DNA from: Candidatus Doudnabacteria bacterium
Lineage (GTDB): Bacteria > Patescibacteriota > Doudnabacteria > UBA920
Direction: 5' to 3'
DNA: 36,881 nucleotides
Assembly (NCBI GenBank): GCA_023245895.1
Contig: JAHFJJ010000014.1
Coordinates: 1 to 36,881 of the forward strand
The notes beneath the pieces were generated by a model. It made no database searches. It was not told where the DNA came from and saw only the letters and a program-made list of their open reading frames with translations. Position 1 is the stretch's first letter. Each line of letters starts with the position of its first letter. Shown here in pieces: positions 6,718-14,758 of the stretch. The position numbers and the translations under genes are program-made.

Positions 6718-6802
6718 TGGTGCCGCGAGAGAGAGTCGAACTCTCATGGGTTTCCCCGCGCGCTCTTGAGGCGCGTGCGTCTGCCAGTTCCGCCATCGCG
6801 GC
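6718..6802 (-). tRNA. tRNA-Leu (anticodon CAA)
   Basis: A class II tRNA of 85 bases on the minus strand: acceptor GCCGCGA paired with TCGCGGC, anticodon stem CGCGC/GCGCG with loop CTCAAGA (anticodon CAA), a long variable arm CGGGGAAACCCATG, T arm with loop TTCGACT, discriminator A and encoded CCA. It reads UUG codons. Confidence 0.95.
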
Positions 6803-6831
6803 ATCACTTAAACATGATTTGTTTAAATATT

Positions 6832-7359
6832 TTACCAGATGGCGCCCCCAAGGTAAAGAGCCAAAAAAGCCGAGAATGTGCCAATAATCCAGCCTACAAT
6901 TACATCTTCCGGGTCATGGTAGCCCAACAGTACCCTGGCAATGCCATTTATAAAAGCCAAGGCTATCCAGGCCAAACCCAGCAATGGGAAAAACCAGTAA
7001 AAAACAACGCTGATGGCAGAAAGGCTGGCCGCGTGGGCCGAGGGCATGGAGTCAAAACGCTTGCTCGTCCAGGAAAGGAAAAATTTTGAGCCAGCTTGGC
7101 TAAAACCAATCCTTTGGTAAGGCCTGGATTTTTTATACACCAAACGCACCGCGCCGCAAACTACAAACCTGGCAAAAACAAAAGCGCCCAAGGCCAATAC
7201 CAGCGCTTTAGGATTTTTGAAAAGCAAATACACTCCCGTAACCAGCAACAAAGCCACAACATAAATTCCCACTCCCCGCCAAAACCAGCGGAAGTATTTT
7301 TTTTCACTAAGTGACTTTTGCCAATTTAAAAAAGTTTGGTCAGAAATTAACAGAGCCAT
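6832..7359 (-). CDS. PAP2-superfamily membrane phosphatase, probably undecaprenyl-diphosphatase
   Basis: A 175-residue membrane protein with about five TM helices and the three PAP2 motifs: KKSRP (76-80), SMPSAHAAS (104-112, with catalytic His109) and ARVLLGYHDPED (141-152, with His148 and Asp152). The third motif has Ala where Ser is usual before the Arg, and the second has PSAH rather than PSGH; both occur in active members. It resembles BcrC/PgpB-type lipid phosphatases that dephosphorylate undecaprenyl pyrophosphate on the outer face of the membrane. Lying directly downstream of uppP on the same strand supports a shared role in lipid-carrier recycling. No clear Shine-Dalgarno is seen. Confidence 0.85.
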   Translation of the reverse strand: MALLISDQTFLNWQKSLSEKKYFRWFWRGVGIYVVALLLVTGVYLLFKNPKALVLALGAFVFARFVVCGAVRLVYKKSRPYQRIGFSQAGSKFFLSWTSKRFDSMPSAHAASLSAISVVFYWFFPLLGLAWIALAFINGIARVLLGYHDPEDVIVGWIIGTFSAFLALYLGGAIW

Positions 7360-7375
7360 AAAAACTGCCTGGTTG

Positions 7376-7467
7376 TGTCATTGCGAGGAGTCCGGCCTTT
7401 TTGCATCAAAAGGTTGGACGACGTGGCAATCCCTTAATAGATTGCTTCGGATGCACTCGCAATGACA
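7376..7467. repeat. Family A palindromic repeat between uppP and the PAP2 gene
   Basis: It starts TGTCATTGCGAGGAG and ends TCGGATGCACTCGCAATGACA (arms only quoted in part). The interior contains GGCAATCCC and GATTGCTTCGG, which pair in the folded form. It fills most of the gap between the two genes. Confidence 0.9.
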
Positions 7468-7480
7468 AAAAACTTTAATT

Positions 7481-8290
7481 CTACTTGAAACTAAAATAGG
7501 CAATTAAAATCAGCGCGGCAAATGCCAGCCTGTACCAGACAAATATTTTAAAGCCGTGGTTGCTTAAATATTTAAGCAAATATTTTATAGAAAGGAAGCC
7601 AAAGGCCGCGGAGGCTAAGAACCCTGTTATAAGTTCGGCTGATGAAACTCCTGTGTGGAAGTCTTTCAGCTTCAAAAGCCCAGCCCCGAAAGTTATGGGG
7701 ATGGACATTAGAAAGCTAAAGCGCGCGGCATCCGCCCGTTTAAAACCCAAAAATAGTCCGGTGCCAATTGTGGAGCCGCTCCTGGAAACTCCGGGGATAA
7801 TTGCCAAGGACTGGGCCAAACCTAAAATTACAGAATCCAGCCAGGTAACGCGATCCAAATTTTTCTGCTTGGCCCCTACCACGTCCGCGTACCAAATAAT
7901 TAAGGCGAAGACAGATATTGTAATTGCAATCAGTAAAGGATTCCTAAAAACCGTTTCAGCTTTGCTTTCCAATAACTTGCCTATGGCTGCGCCCGGAACG
8001 CTGGCGATGATGAGCAACCAAGCCAGCTTTTGGTAAATATTGTTTTTTAAATCCCGCGATGACTTAAACAGGCTATGGAAAAAACCCTTTACAATTAGCC
8101 AGCAATCCTGCCAAAAATAGCCAAGAACTGCCAAAAGCGTGCCCCAATGAAGGGCAACATCAAAACCCAAACCCGGATCTGTCCATTTAAAAAGCCAGGG
8201 TGTAATAATTAAGTGGGCCGATGATGAGATGGGCAAAAATTCGCTCAATCCCTGCACCATGCCTAAAATTAAAGCATGAAAGATGTTCAT
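7481..8290 (-). CDS. uppP: Undecaprenyl-diphosphatase UppP (BacA)
   Basis: A 269-residue polytopic membrane protein of normal length. UppP removes the terminal phosphate of undecaprenyl pyrophosphate so the carrier lipid can be reused for peptidoglycan and other wall polymers. The hallmark motifs are GLSEFLPISSSAHL (14-27, with catalytic Glu17) and PGVSRSGST followed by GLFLGFKRADAARFSFLMSIP. About eight hydrophobic segments are evident. AAGGAT lies six bases upstream of the ATG, a good ribosome site. The PAP2 phosphatase gene follows after a family A repeat, so the cell seems to carry two unrelated enzymes for the same reaction side by side. Confidence 0.95.
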   Translation of the reverse strand: MNIFHALILGMVQGLSEFLPISSSAHLIITPWLFKWTDPGLGFDVALHWGTLLAVLGYFWQDCWLIVKGFFHSLFKSSRDLKNNIYQKLAWLLIIASVPGAAIGKLLESKAETVFRNPLLIAITISVFALIIWYADVVGAKQKNLDRVTWLDSVILGLAQSLAIIPGVSRSGSTIGTGLFLGFKRADAARFSFLMSIPITFGAGLLKLKDFHTGVSSAELITGFLASAAFGFLSIKYLLKYLSNHGFKIFVWYRLAFAALILIAYFSFK

Positions 8291-8307
8291 AATTTAATCC
8301 TTACCAA

Positions 8308-8335
8308 TTCTCCCATACACTGGAGTATGGGAGAA
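8308..8335. terminator. Hairpin between glyA and uppP
   Basis: Eleven-base arms TTCTCCCATAC and GTATGGGAGAA pair around a six-base loop just after the glyA stop. On the minus strand it is followed by TTGGTAAGGATT rather than a T-run, so it is either a weak terminator or an mRNA-stabilising hairpin placed just before the uppP ribosome site. Confidence 0.5.
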
Positions 8336-8350
8336 CGAAGTTAGATGTCG

Positions 8351-9649
8351 CTATTCTATCCCAGGAACCGGAAATTTAAGGCAAAGTTCGTTGACTTCTT
8401 TTTTAATTCTTTCCAGGGTTTCTTTTTCAGTCCGCTTTTTAGCAACCTCAACTATCCAATGGGCAATTTTTTTCATTTCTTCTTCTTTCAGCCCCCTGGA
8501 GGTCATGGCCGCGGTGCCCAAGCGCAAGCCGCTGGGCTTAAACGGGGGCATGGTGTCGTCGGGAATCGGGCTCTTGCTGGTGGTAATTTGGATTTCATCC
8601 AAAACTTCCTGCATTTCCTTTCCGTGGGAATTAAAAGATTTCACGCAATCTACCACCATCATGTGGTTTTCCGTGCCATCAGTAACCAGCTTGCAACCCA
8701 AAGCCATTAATTCATCGGCCAAAACTTTGGCGTTGTTAATTACCTGCTGGGCGTAAATTTTAAACTCCGGCTTTTGCACTTCGCCCAAAGCCACGGCAAT
8801 GGCCGCAATGGTGTTCATGTGCGGGCCGCCCTGCAAACCGGGAAATACCGAACGGTCAATAATTGTGGGCAAATTCTCGCGCGAGAATTCCACTTCTTTC
8901 AAAGGGTTGCCGACTTTTCCTTTGGTAAGTATCATGCCGCCGCGCGGGCCGCGCAAAGTCTTGTGGGTAGTTGTGGTTAGAATATCAAAACCGTAATCAA
9001 ACGGGTTCCGCATTACCCCGGCGGCAATTAAGCCGCCAATATGCGCCACGTCTGCCATGGTAAAAGCGCCGACTTCGTCCGCCACCCGCTTAAACGCGGC
9101 GTAATCCAAATCCCGCGGGTAACTGGTATAACCGCACAGAATAACTTTTGGTTTGTGCTCTTTGGCCAGCTTTAAAAGTTCATCAAAATCAATCCTGCCT
9201 TTTTCTTCGGGAAGGGTTTTGTAGCGTATCCAGTTAAACAATTTACCCATGTGGCTTACCGGATGGCCGTGCGTTAAGTGCCCGCCGTGTGAAAGGTCCA
9301 TGCCCATAATGGTATCGCCCGGCTTAAGCAAAGCCAAATACACGGCCTGGTTCATTGGGGAGCCGGACAGCGGCTGGACATTGGCGTGGTCGGATTTAAA
9401 CAAGGCCTTGGCGCGGGCAATAGCCAGCCTCTCCACCGCGTCGGTAAATTCCTGGCCGCCGTAATAGCGCATGCCCGGGTAGCCTTCGGAATATTTGTTG
9501 GTAAAAATTGAGCCTAAGGCATCCAGCACCGAAGGGAAAACATAATTCTCGCTGGCAATTAATTCCATGCCGTTTTTTTGCCGGAGCTCTTCCCCCCGCA
9601 AAGCCGCATGGACTTCCGGATCGGTTTTTTGTATATGGGAGTAATTCAT
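8351..9649 (-). CDS. glyA: Serine hydroxymethyltransferase
   Basis: A complete 432-residue PLP enzyme that interconverts serine and glycine and charges tetrahydrofolate with a one-carbon unit. Visible landmarks are YSEGYPGMRYYGG (the substrate and oligomer loop), HGGHLTHG, the DVAHIGGL segment with the PLP-binding Asp/His, TTTTHKTLRGPRGG with Lys230 forming the PLP Schiff base, and FPGLQGGPH. There are no repeat insertions, unlike many neighbours. It supplies one-carbon units needed by PurH and glycine for GlyS. A possible promoter lies 60-90 bases upstream (TTGAAT, 18-base spacer, TATTCT) in the AT-rich gap 9650-9784, which otherwise holds nothing recognisable. Confidence 0.96.
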   Translation of the reverse strand: MNYSHIQKTDPEVHAALRGEELRQKNGMELIASENYVFPSVLDALGSIFTNKYSEGYPGMRYYGGQEFTDAVERLAIARAKALFKSDHANVQPLSGSPMNQAVYLALLKPGDTIMGMDLSHGGHLTHGHPVSHMGKLFNWIRYKTLPEEKGRIDFDELLKLAKEHKPKVILCGYTSYPRDLDYAAFKRVADEVGAFTMADVAHIGGLIAAGVMRNPFDYGFDILTTTTHKTLRGPRGGMILTKGKVGNPLKEVEFSRENLPTIIDRSVFPGLQGGPHMNTIAAIAVALGEVQKPEFKIYAQQVINNAKVLADELMALGCKLVTDGTENHMMVVDCVKSFNSHGKEMQEVLDEIQITTSKSPIPDDTMPPFKPSGLRLGTAAMTSRGLKEEEMKKIAHWIVEVAKKRTEKETLERIKKEVNELCLKFPVPGIE

Positions 9650-9784
9650 TTTTTTGTGGTTAGTAAATATTAATAAATTAGTAAGAATAGACGCATCTCT
9701 TTTAAAGATTCAAGCTTTGATTTCTAATTTGGAGTTTTGATTTTTGCATTTCTTAAACCTTTAATCATAAATCTTAAATTTCTA

Positions 9785-10933
9785 CTATATAAACATATAA
9801 AGGAGGCTATACAGCGCTCCTAAAATGAATAATACCATAAAGTTGCCGGGGAACAAACTAAAAAGCAATATGCCTATTAGGCATGCGCTTAATTTGCCTA
9901 TGCTTAAGGATTGCTCAAAAAAAACCACGTAAGGCACCACGTGGGTGCTTTCGGATTTTAGGTATAAGTTGGTGGATATGGGGATAAAGTAAATTTCTTT
10001 AGACGTCCTGGCCAGGCTGTCCACAAAAAAAGTATTCCAAAAATTCGTGGCAATAAAACGGGCCAGCCAAACCAGGGAACCAAAAAATGCGCCAAGTTTA
10101 ATAAGCATGTGCTTGGAATACTTGTCCGTAATTTTACCGACCAAAATGGCCAAAATAGCGGCCAGCAGGCTGGCTACGGTTGCCAGCGCACCGGCGCCCT
10201 GGAAGTCCTTGACTACTATATAAATAAATACCGGCCAAATGTTTAAAGCCAGCATCTCCTCACCAAAGCCCAGATAGCCTAAAAACTTGCGCGGAAAAGT
10301 TTTAAACAATTCCAGCGTGGTTTTGTATTCGTAAACTTTCGGCGTAAAAATTTCTTTATGCTTAAAAAGCGGGAAGAGGCTGAACGCGTAAATAACCGCG
10401 GTTACTATAAAAGTGGCGGTAAAACCAAAGTGCTTGGACAGGAATCCGGCAAAAAGCGGGCCCGCAATTAAGGTTAGGCTAACCAGCGAATAGACCATGC
10501 CAAACTCCCTGCCCACCTGTTCGCGGTCGGCGTAGCGCGCCATTAAAGAATGGAAGCCCGGCCAGTAAAAAGTTTTTGCCAGGCCGTAAAACACCGCGCC
10601 CAAAAAAGCCAAATTGGGATTTTGCTGGGAAGCAATCAACACCATCCAGTATATTATTTGGAACGGGACTGATATTGCTATGCAATGCTTGTAGCCGTAA
10701 AAGCTGGCGACTTTGCCGCCTAAGGGCAGGCAGACTATGTAAACTAAATATACCAACGCCGTGAACAGCAATATTTTGTTGATGCTAAAACCCAGGATGG
10801 CGTAAAGAAAAATCGGCTCAAACAGGGCCATCATGGAAACAGCCGTGTTGGCAACAAAGGCGTGCGCGTAAATTTCGCCAATCTCCTGCCTGACTTTTTT
10901 TGTGAAATATTGGGGGAAATGTATTGAAAACAT
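9785..10933 (-). CDS. MFS-type transporter
   Basis: A 382-residue membrane protein with 11-12 hydrophobic segments arranged as two halves around a basic cytoplasmic loop (around PLFKHKEIFTPK, near residue 200). The short loop after TM2 (GGKVASFYGYKH, near residue 75) and the counterpart GKITDKYSKH in the second half fit the major facilitator signature GxxxDRxGRR in degenerate form. The substrate cannot be told from sequence. It follows tsaC by 47 bases, the gap being filled by an inverted repeat, so the two may be cotranscribed with a processing or attenuation hairpin between them. Confidence 0.75.
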   Translation of the reverse strand: MFSIHFPQYFTKKVRQEIGEIYAHAFVANTAVSMMALFEPIFLYAILGFSINKILLFTALVYLVYIVCLPLGGKVASFYGYKHCIAISVPFQIIYWMVLIASQQNPNLAFLGAVFYGLAKTFYWPGFHSLMARYADREQVGREFGMVYSLVSLTLIAGPLFAGFLSKHFGFTATFIVTAVIYAFSLFPLFKHKEIFTPKVYEYKTTLELFKTFPRKFLGYLGFGEEMLALNIWPVFIYIVVKDFQGAGALATVASLLAAILAILVGKITDKYSKHMLIKLGAFFGSLVWLARFIATNFWNTFFVDSLARTSKEIYFIPISTNLYLKSESTHVVPYVVFFEQSLSIGKLSACLIGILLFSLFPGNFMVLFILGALYSLLYMFI

Positions 10934-10946
10934 AGTGCTAAGTGCT

Positions 10947-11003
10947 AAGTTATTAGTGCTAAGGAATTTTGGCTTAGCACTTAGAACTTAGCACTAATAA
11001 CTT
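10947..11003. repeat. 17-base perfect inverted repeat at the tsaC 3' end
   Basis: AAGTTATTAGTGCTAAG (10947-10963) and its exact complement (10987-11003) flank a 23-base centre containing further GTGCTAAG/CTTAGCAC copies. The right arm encodes the last residues of TsaC (VISAK) and the stop codon follows within the repeat. The repeat has therefore been absorbed into the coding sequence. Confidence 0.85.
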
Positions 11004-11628
11004 TTAAGATTTCTTTTTTGCTGACCGGTCCTTGGCGCAAAATTTCTAGCTGATTGTTATCTACTTTGACCACGGTAGATGGTTTACGTTTTGGTAATTT
11101 TCCCGCGTTGATTATAAGGTCTGGTTTGTATTTTGTATTTTTGAACTGTGAGGCAATATCAGCCGCAGAGTAACAATCCTTTTGCCCCCTAACATTGGCT
11201 GAAGTTGCTGTAATTGGCCGCTTAAGGTATTTAGCCAAGTCCAAAGCAATTTGGTTTTTCGGCATTCTTATTCCAAACCAACCTGATTTTGCTGATAGCA
11301 CTTTTAACTGTTCACTTTTCACTTTCAACTTAAGCACCAATGTTAAGGCACCGGGCCAATATTTTTTTACCAACGCCGATGATACTTTATTAACTCTAAC
11401 TATTCTTCTCGCGTAGGCCATAGAAGGCACGACCACATGCACAGGCTTGTTAAAATCCCTGCCTTTAAGCTTATAAAGTTTTTTTATCGCCGATAAATTT
11501 TGGGCATCAACCGCCAAGCCGTAACTGGTATCTGTGGGGTAAGCCAAAATTTTGCCTTGTTTAAGGGCTAAAACGCACGCGCGGATAATTTGCTGATGGT
11601 GGCTTTTTTTATAGTCGATAATAATCAT
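10981..11628 (-). CDS. tsaC: Threonylcarbamoyl-AMP synthase (Sua5/YrdC/TsaC family)
   Basis: A 215-residue YrdC-domain protein that makes threonylcarbamoyl-AMP from threonine, bicarbonate and ATP for t6A37 modification of ANN-decoding tRNAs. The motifs are YPTDTSYGLA, the KGRDFNKPVHV segment, KKYWPGALTLVL, RMP and ATSANVRG, all in the usual order; there is no C-terminal Sua5 domain. The ORF opens six codons further upstream, but that part lies against a family A repeat; I take the ATG at 11628 (start MIIID). Residues about 97-110 (LKVKSEQLKVLSAK) come from a low-complexity AT-rich repeat, and the C-terminus from an inverted repeat. No Shine-Dalgarno is evident. Confidence 0.9.
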   Translation of the reverse strand: MIIIDYKKSHHQQIIRACVLALKQGKILAYPTDTSYGLAVDAQNLSAIKKLYKLKGRDFNKPVHVVVPSMAYARRIVRVNKVSSALVKKYWPGALTLVLKLKVKSEQLKVLSAKSGWFGIRMPKNQIALDLAKYLKRPITATSANVRGQKDCYSAADIASQFKNTKYKPDLIINAGKLPKRKPSTVVKVDNNQLEILRQGPVSKKEILKVISAKF

Positions 11629-11640
11629 AGCTCTATTCTT

Positions 11641-11725
11641 TGTCATTGCGAGTGCATCCGAAGCAATCTTATCAATGGTTCAATAGATTGCTTCGTCGTC
11701 CGCCTTAGGCGGACTCGCAATGACA
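11641..11725. repeat. Family A palindromic repeat between leuS and tsaC
   Basis: A clean copy: TGTCATTGCGAGTGCATCCG at the left and ACTCGCAATGACA at the right, with GAAGCAATCT and AGATTGCTTC as inner arms. A smaller palindrome, TCCGCCTTAGGCGGA, is nested in the right half; the same small palindrome occurs at 18534-18548. Confidence 0.9.
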
Positions 11726-11731
11726 GACAAT

Positions 11732-14701
11732 CTATACAACAAAATTTATTAACCGATTCTGCACAAAAATAACCCGCTTAACCGTTTGCCCCAATAGCAG
11801 GTTTTTGACGGCCGTCAAATTCCTGCTATCCTGTTCAACCGTTTGCTGATTGCTATTGGTGGCTACGCTTACTTTACCTTTTACTTTACCATTAATTTGC
11901 ACAACAATTTCCACGGACGCGTCTACAACCATCTTGGGATCGTAAGTCGGCCAAACTTCAAGCTGTAAAGATTTTTTACTTCCTAAAATATTATTCAACT
12001 CCTCGCTTATATGCGGCGCGAACGGGTACAAAAGAGTCAAAAAAATCTTAACAGACGCAAGACTAACCGTTTCTTCCTTAACCTCATTATAAAATTCCAT
12101 AAACGCCGAAATGGAAGTGTTAAAACGGAAATTTTCTAAATCTTCGCTAATTTTTTTGGTCAGTTTATTCAAAGAACGCCTAGCTTTATCGCTGTCCGTG
12201 TAGCGTGCCGATTTATCGGCGTCCTTGGATCGCCCATGAATGGGCACGCTACATACCCATAACCAAACGCGATCCAAAAACCGCTTCACACCCACATGCC
12301 CCAGTTCGTTCCAGCTCACAGTAGCCTCGTGCGGGCCCAAGAACAATTCATACATCCTTAAAGTGTCGGCCCCGTGGCTTTTAACTATAGTGTCAGGATT
12401 CACCACATTACCGCGGCTCTTGGACATTTTTTCACCGTCAGGGCCCAAAATAAGCCCGTGGGGTTTGCGCATAGTATATGGTTCGCGCGATGACACCAAG
12501 CCTTGGTCATGCAAAAATAAATTCCAAAAACGGCTGTAAAGCAAATGCAAAGTCGTGTGTTCCATGCCGCCAAAATAAACGTCTACCGGCGTCCAGTATT
12601 TTTGCTTCTTTATAGATGCAAATTCTTTTTTACTCGAAGGGTCTGCATATCTTAACCAATACCAAGAGCTGCCGGCCCACTGCGGCATGGTATTAGTTTC
12701 GCGTTTTGCTGGGCTTTTACAAACCGGACATTTTACATTTACCCATTTATCAATAACAGCCAAAGGCGACTCCCCTGTTCCGGTTGGGTGATAATTTTTG
12801 ACTGATGGTAATTTAACCGGCAAATCTTTTTCCGGCACGGGCACAATGCCGCACTTTGGGCAATGGATTATTGGGATAGGCTCGCCCCAATACCTTTGCC
12901 TGCTAAATACCCAATCACGCAATTTATAATTTGTGGTTAATTTTCCAAAAGCTGCTGCCATTTTAGGGATAGCTTCGGAAGTTTTCATTCCTGTAAATTT
13001 ACCCGAGTCAACAAGCACCCCTGGCCCAGTGTAGTTAGCCGATTTATCGGCTGTCTTGTCTCCCAGTGAGCCCATAAATGGGCTGACTACAGGAACAATT
13101 GGTAAGTTATATTTTTTCGCGAACTCAAAATCCCTTTCATCATGCGCAGGCACAGCCATAATGGCGCCGGTGCCGTAGCCGCCAATAACATAGTCGGCGA
13201 TCCAAACGGGAATTTTTTCTTTGGTGGCTGGATTTATTACCGAAACACCTTTTAATTCCACTCCGGTTTTTTCCTTTCCTTCCGCAGACCTTTCCATTTC
13301 TGGTTTAGATTTTGCCTGCTCTATATATTTAAGGACGTCCGCCGAATTGGAAACATGCGGGGCAACAACTCCCGCTAAGGGATGCTCAGGCGCTAGTACC
13401 AAGTAAGTCGCGCCAAAGATAGTATCGGGTCGGGTTGTAAAAACTTTTATCGATGGAATCAAAATACGCAAAATTGAAGGCTCTTCCGAATGGGTGAAAT
13501 GGGGCTCCACGCCGGGAGCCTCAAAAAATTCTCCGCCTAAATTTTTATGCAGATTTTTACCTTGTTCAATTCTTACAGCAAAATCATTTGGATCGCTTAA
13601 AATTTTTACAAACCCTGCTGAATTTTTAATTTTTTCGTAATTGAATTCCCAATTAAATGTGTTGTGGAAAGGCCTGGTCTTATCTTTAAACTGCGGGCTG
13701 GAAAAACCGCCTGCCAAAACGAGTCCGCCTATTTTCTTGTCTAATTTTTCTAAAACTTTCATGGCTACCACGCAGCCCAGACTGTGGCCAAATAAAATTG
13801 TGTTTTCATCAAACTTACAACTTTGTAAAACAAAACTAACCTGCTCTTCTTCAGTGGGGTTTTCCGGGTTTGGCATCTGCGGTGCCTGATATTTCAAGCC
13901 TCTTTTCTCCAGTTCTCCCTTTAACCACGGAAAAAAGACTCCATCTGGAGTGCCCTTAAATCCGTGCAATAAAACATAATTAGATTTCTTTGCTAATTCA
14001 AAATCTATTTCCGCGCCTACGCTTTTTCCAATCCAATTTTCCTGCTGTAATTTTACTGGCTCCGGCCATTGCGGCAGGTTTTTTAAACCTTGTAAAAGTT
14101 TTTCTGCATACGCAGTAATTTTTAAATACCACTGGCGGAGTTCTTTTTTTTCAACGACAGACCCACAACGCTCACATTTTCCGTCTATAACTTCCTCGTT
14201 AGCAAGCCCGGTTTTGTCTTTCGGACACCAGTTAATTAAACCCGTGGCTTCATAGGCTAAACCTGCTTTGTAGAACTGCAAAAAAATCCACTGCGTCCAT
14301 TTATAATAGTTTGGGTCAGTTGTATTTACCTCGCGGCTCCAATCAAAGCTCAAACCCCAACTTTGGATTTGCCTTTTGGCGTTAGCGACGTTTTTCTTTG
14401 TGCTTACCGAAGGATGCACGCCTTTTTTTATGGCAAAATTTTCCGCCGGCAGGCCAAAAGCGTCCCAGCCCATTGGGAAAATTACTTCATTGCCTTTCAT
14501 CCTATTAAAACGGCTGTAAACATCCGCCGCCACATAAGGCCGTAAATGCCCCATATGCAAACCTTCGCCCGAAGGATAGGGAAATTCTACAAGGACATAC
14601 TTCTTTGGCTTCTTGGAAAAATCCTTGGCTAAAAACGTTTTCTTAGCCTGCCAATATTTTTGCCACTTAGCTTCAATTTTTTTGTGATTATACTTTTGCA
14701 T
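11732..14701 (-). CDS. leuS: Leucyl-tRNA synthetase with an inserted serine-hydrolase domain
   Basis: A 989-residue class I synthetase, roughly 150-180 residues longer than typical bacterial LeuRS. The core is intact: PYPSGEGLHMGH (HIGH motif, 42-52), zinc-type Cys pairs CP..C..C near 159-179 and CPKC/CPVC further on, editing motifs FTTRPDTIFGATY (421-433) and GTGAIMAVPAHDERDFEF, KMSKS with RGN, and a C-terminal anticodon and tRNA-binding region. Residues about 240-418 form an extra alpha/beta hydrolase domain spliced into CP1, described separately. Family B repeats add residues around 537-557 and 817-834. The promoter appears to lie at 14730-14758 (TTGACT, 17 bases, TATCCT). All additions keep one reading frame, so the protein is probably made and active. 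Confidence 0.95.
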   Translation of the reverse strand: MQKYNHKKIEAKWQKYWQAKKTFLAKDFSKKPKKYVLVEFPYPSGEGLHMGHLRPYVAADVYSRFNRMKGNEVIFPMGWDAFGLPAENFAIKKGVHPSVSTKKNVANAKRQIQSWGLSFDWSREVNTTDPNYYKWTQWIFLQFYKAGLAYEATGLINWCPKDKTGLANEEVIDGKCERCGSVVEKKELRQWYLKITAYAEKLLQGLKNLPQWPEPVKLQQENWIGKSVGAEIDFELAKKSNYVLLHGFKGTPDGVFFPWLKGELEKRGLKYQAPQMPNPENPTEEEQVSFVLQSCKFDENTILFGHSLGCVVAMKVLEKLDKKIGGLVLAGGFSSPQFKDKTRPFHNTFNWEFNYEKIKNSAGFVKILSDPNDFAVRIEQGKNLHKNLGGEFFEAPGVEPHFTHSEEPSILRILIPSIKVFTTRPDTIFGATYLVLAPEHPLAGVVAPHVSNSADVLKYIEQAKSKPEMERSAEGKEKTGVELKGVSVINPATKEKIPVWIADYVIGGYGTGAIMAVPAHDERDFEFAKKYNLPIVPVVSPFMGSLGDKTADKSANYTGPGVLVDSGKFTGMKTSEAIPKMAAAFGKLTTNYKLRDWVFSRQRYWGEPIPIIHCPKCGIVPVPEKDLPVKLPSVKNYHPTGTGESPLAVIDKWVNVKCPVCKSPAKRETNTMPQWAGSSWYWLRYADPSSKKEFASIKKQKYWTPVDVYFGGMEHTTLHLLYSRFWNLFLHDQGLVSSREPYTMRKPHGLILGPDGEKMSKSRGNVVNPDTIVKSHGADTLRMYELFLGPHEATVSWNELGHVGVKRFLDRVWLWVCSVPIHGRSKDADKSARYTDSDKARRSLNKLTKKISEDLENFRFNTSISAFMEFYNEVKEETVSLASVKIFLTLLYPFAPHISEELNNILGSKKSLQLEVWPTYDPKMVVDASVEIVVQINGKVKGKVSVATNSNQQTVEQDSRNLTAVKNLLLGQTVKRVIFVQNRLINFVV
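12200..12252. repeat. Family B palindromic element, full copy, in leuS
   Basis: Ends GTAGCGTGCC and GGGCACGCTAC enclose GCCGATTTATCGGC and GCCCATGAATGGGC hairpins. It encodes the PIHGRSKDADKSARY stretch between the catalytic core and the anticodon-binding domain of LeuRS. Confidence 0.85.
13031..13090. repeat. Family B palindromic element, full copy, in leuS
   Basis: A 60-base copy (20 codons) with GTAGTTAGCC and GGGCTGACTAC ends and both internal hairpins. It encodes PFMGSLGDKTADKSANY, within the editing-domain region of LeuRS after the AHDERDF motif. Confidence 0.85.
13448..13984 (-). other. RBBP9/YdeN-like alpha/beta hydrolase domain embedded in LeuRS CP1
   Basis: LeuRS residues about 240-418 are foreign to the family. 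They read NYVLLHGFKGTPDGVFFPWL, then PQMPNPENPTEEEQ, then ILFGHSLGCVVAMKVLEKL, then LVLAGGF, then VKILSDPNDFAV, then GVEPHFT. These are the successive landmarks of the RBBP9/YdeN serine-hydrolase family, including a candidate triad Ser307 (GHSLG), Asp373 (SDPND) and His401 (EPHFT). The domain starts straight after GAEIDFELAKK and ends just before IKVFTTRPDT, so it interrupts the editing domain between its first strand and the threonine-rich active site. Whether it acts on misacylated tRNA, another ester or nothing is unknown. Confidence 0.88.
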
Positions 14702-14708
14702 AAAGATT

Positions 14709-14758
14709 TGGTAGAATCTAACTTACAGGAGGATAAAATCGTGAAAAAAAATAGTCAA
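14709..14758. promoter_or_regulatory. Overlapping divergent promoters for leuS and the small plus-strand gene
   Basis: Plus strand: an extended -10, TGG-TAGAAT (14709-14717), with no good -35. Minus strand: TTGACT (14753-14758), 17 bases, TATCCT (14730-14735). The minus -10 box overlaps the Shine-Dalgarno of the plus-strand gene and both predicted start sites fall near 14723-14724, so the two polymerases should compete. Confidence 0.45.

Noticed and set aside
11732-14701. Possible chimera or misassembly joining leuS to a hydrolase gene
   Set aside because: The frame is continuous on both sides, the LeuRS motifs before and after are in normal order, and the insertion falls precisely between two editing-domain segments. 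A random join would hardly do this; read-level data would still be the final test.
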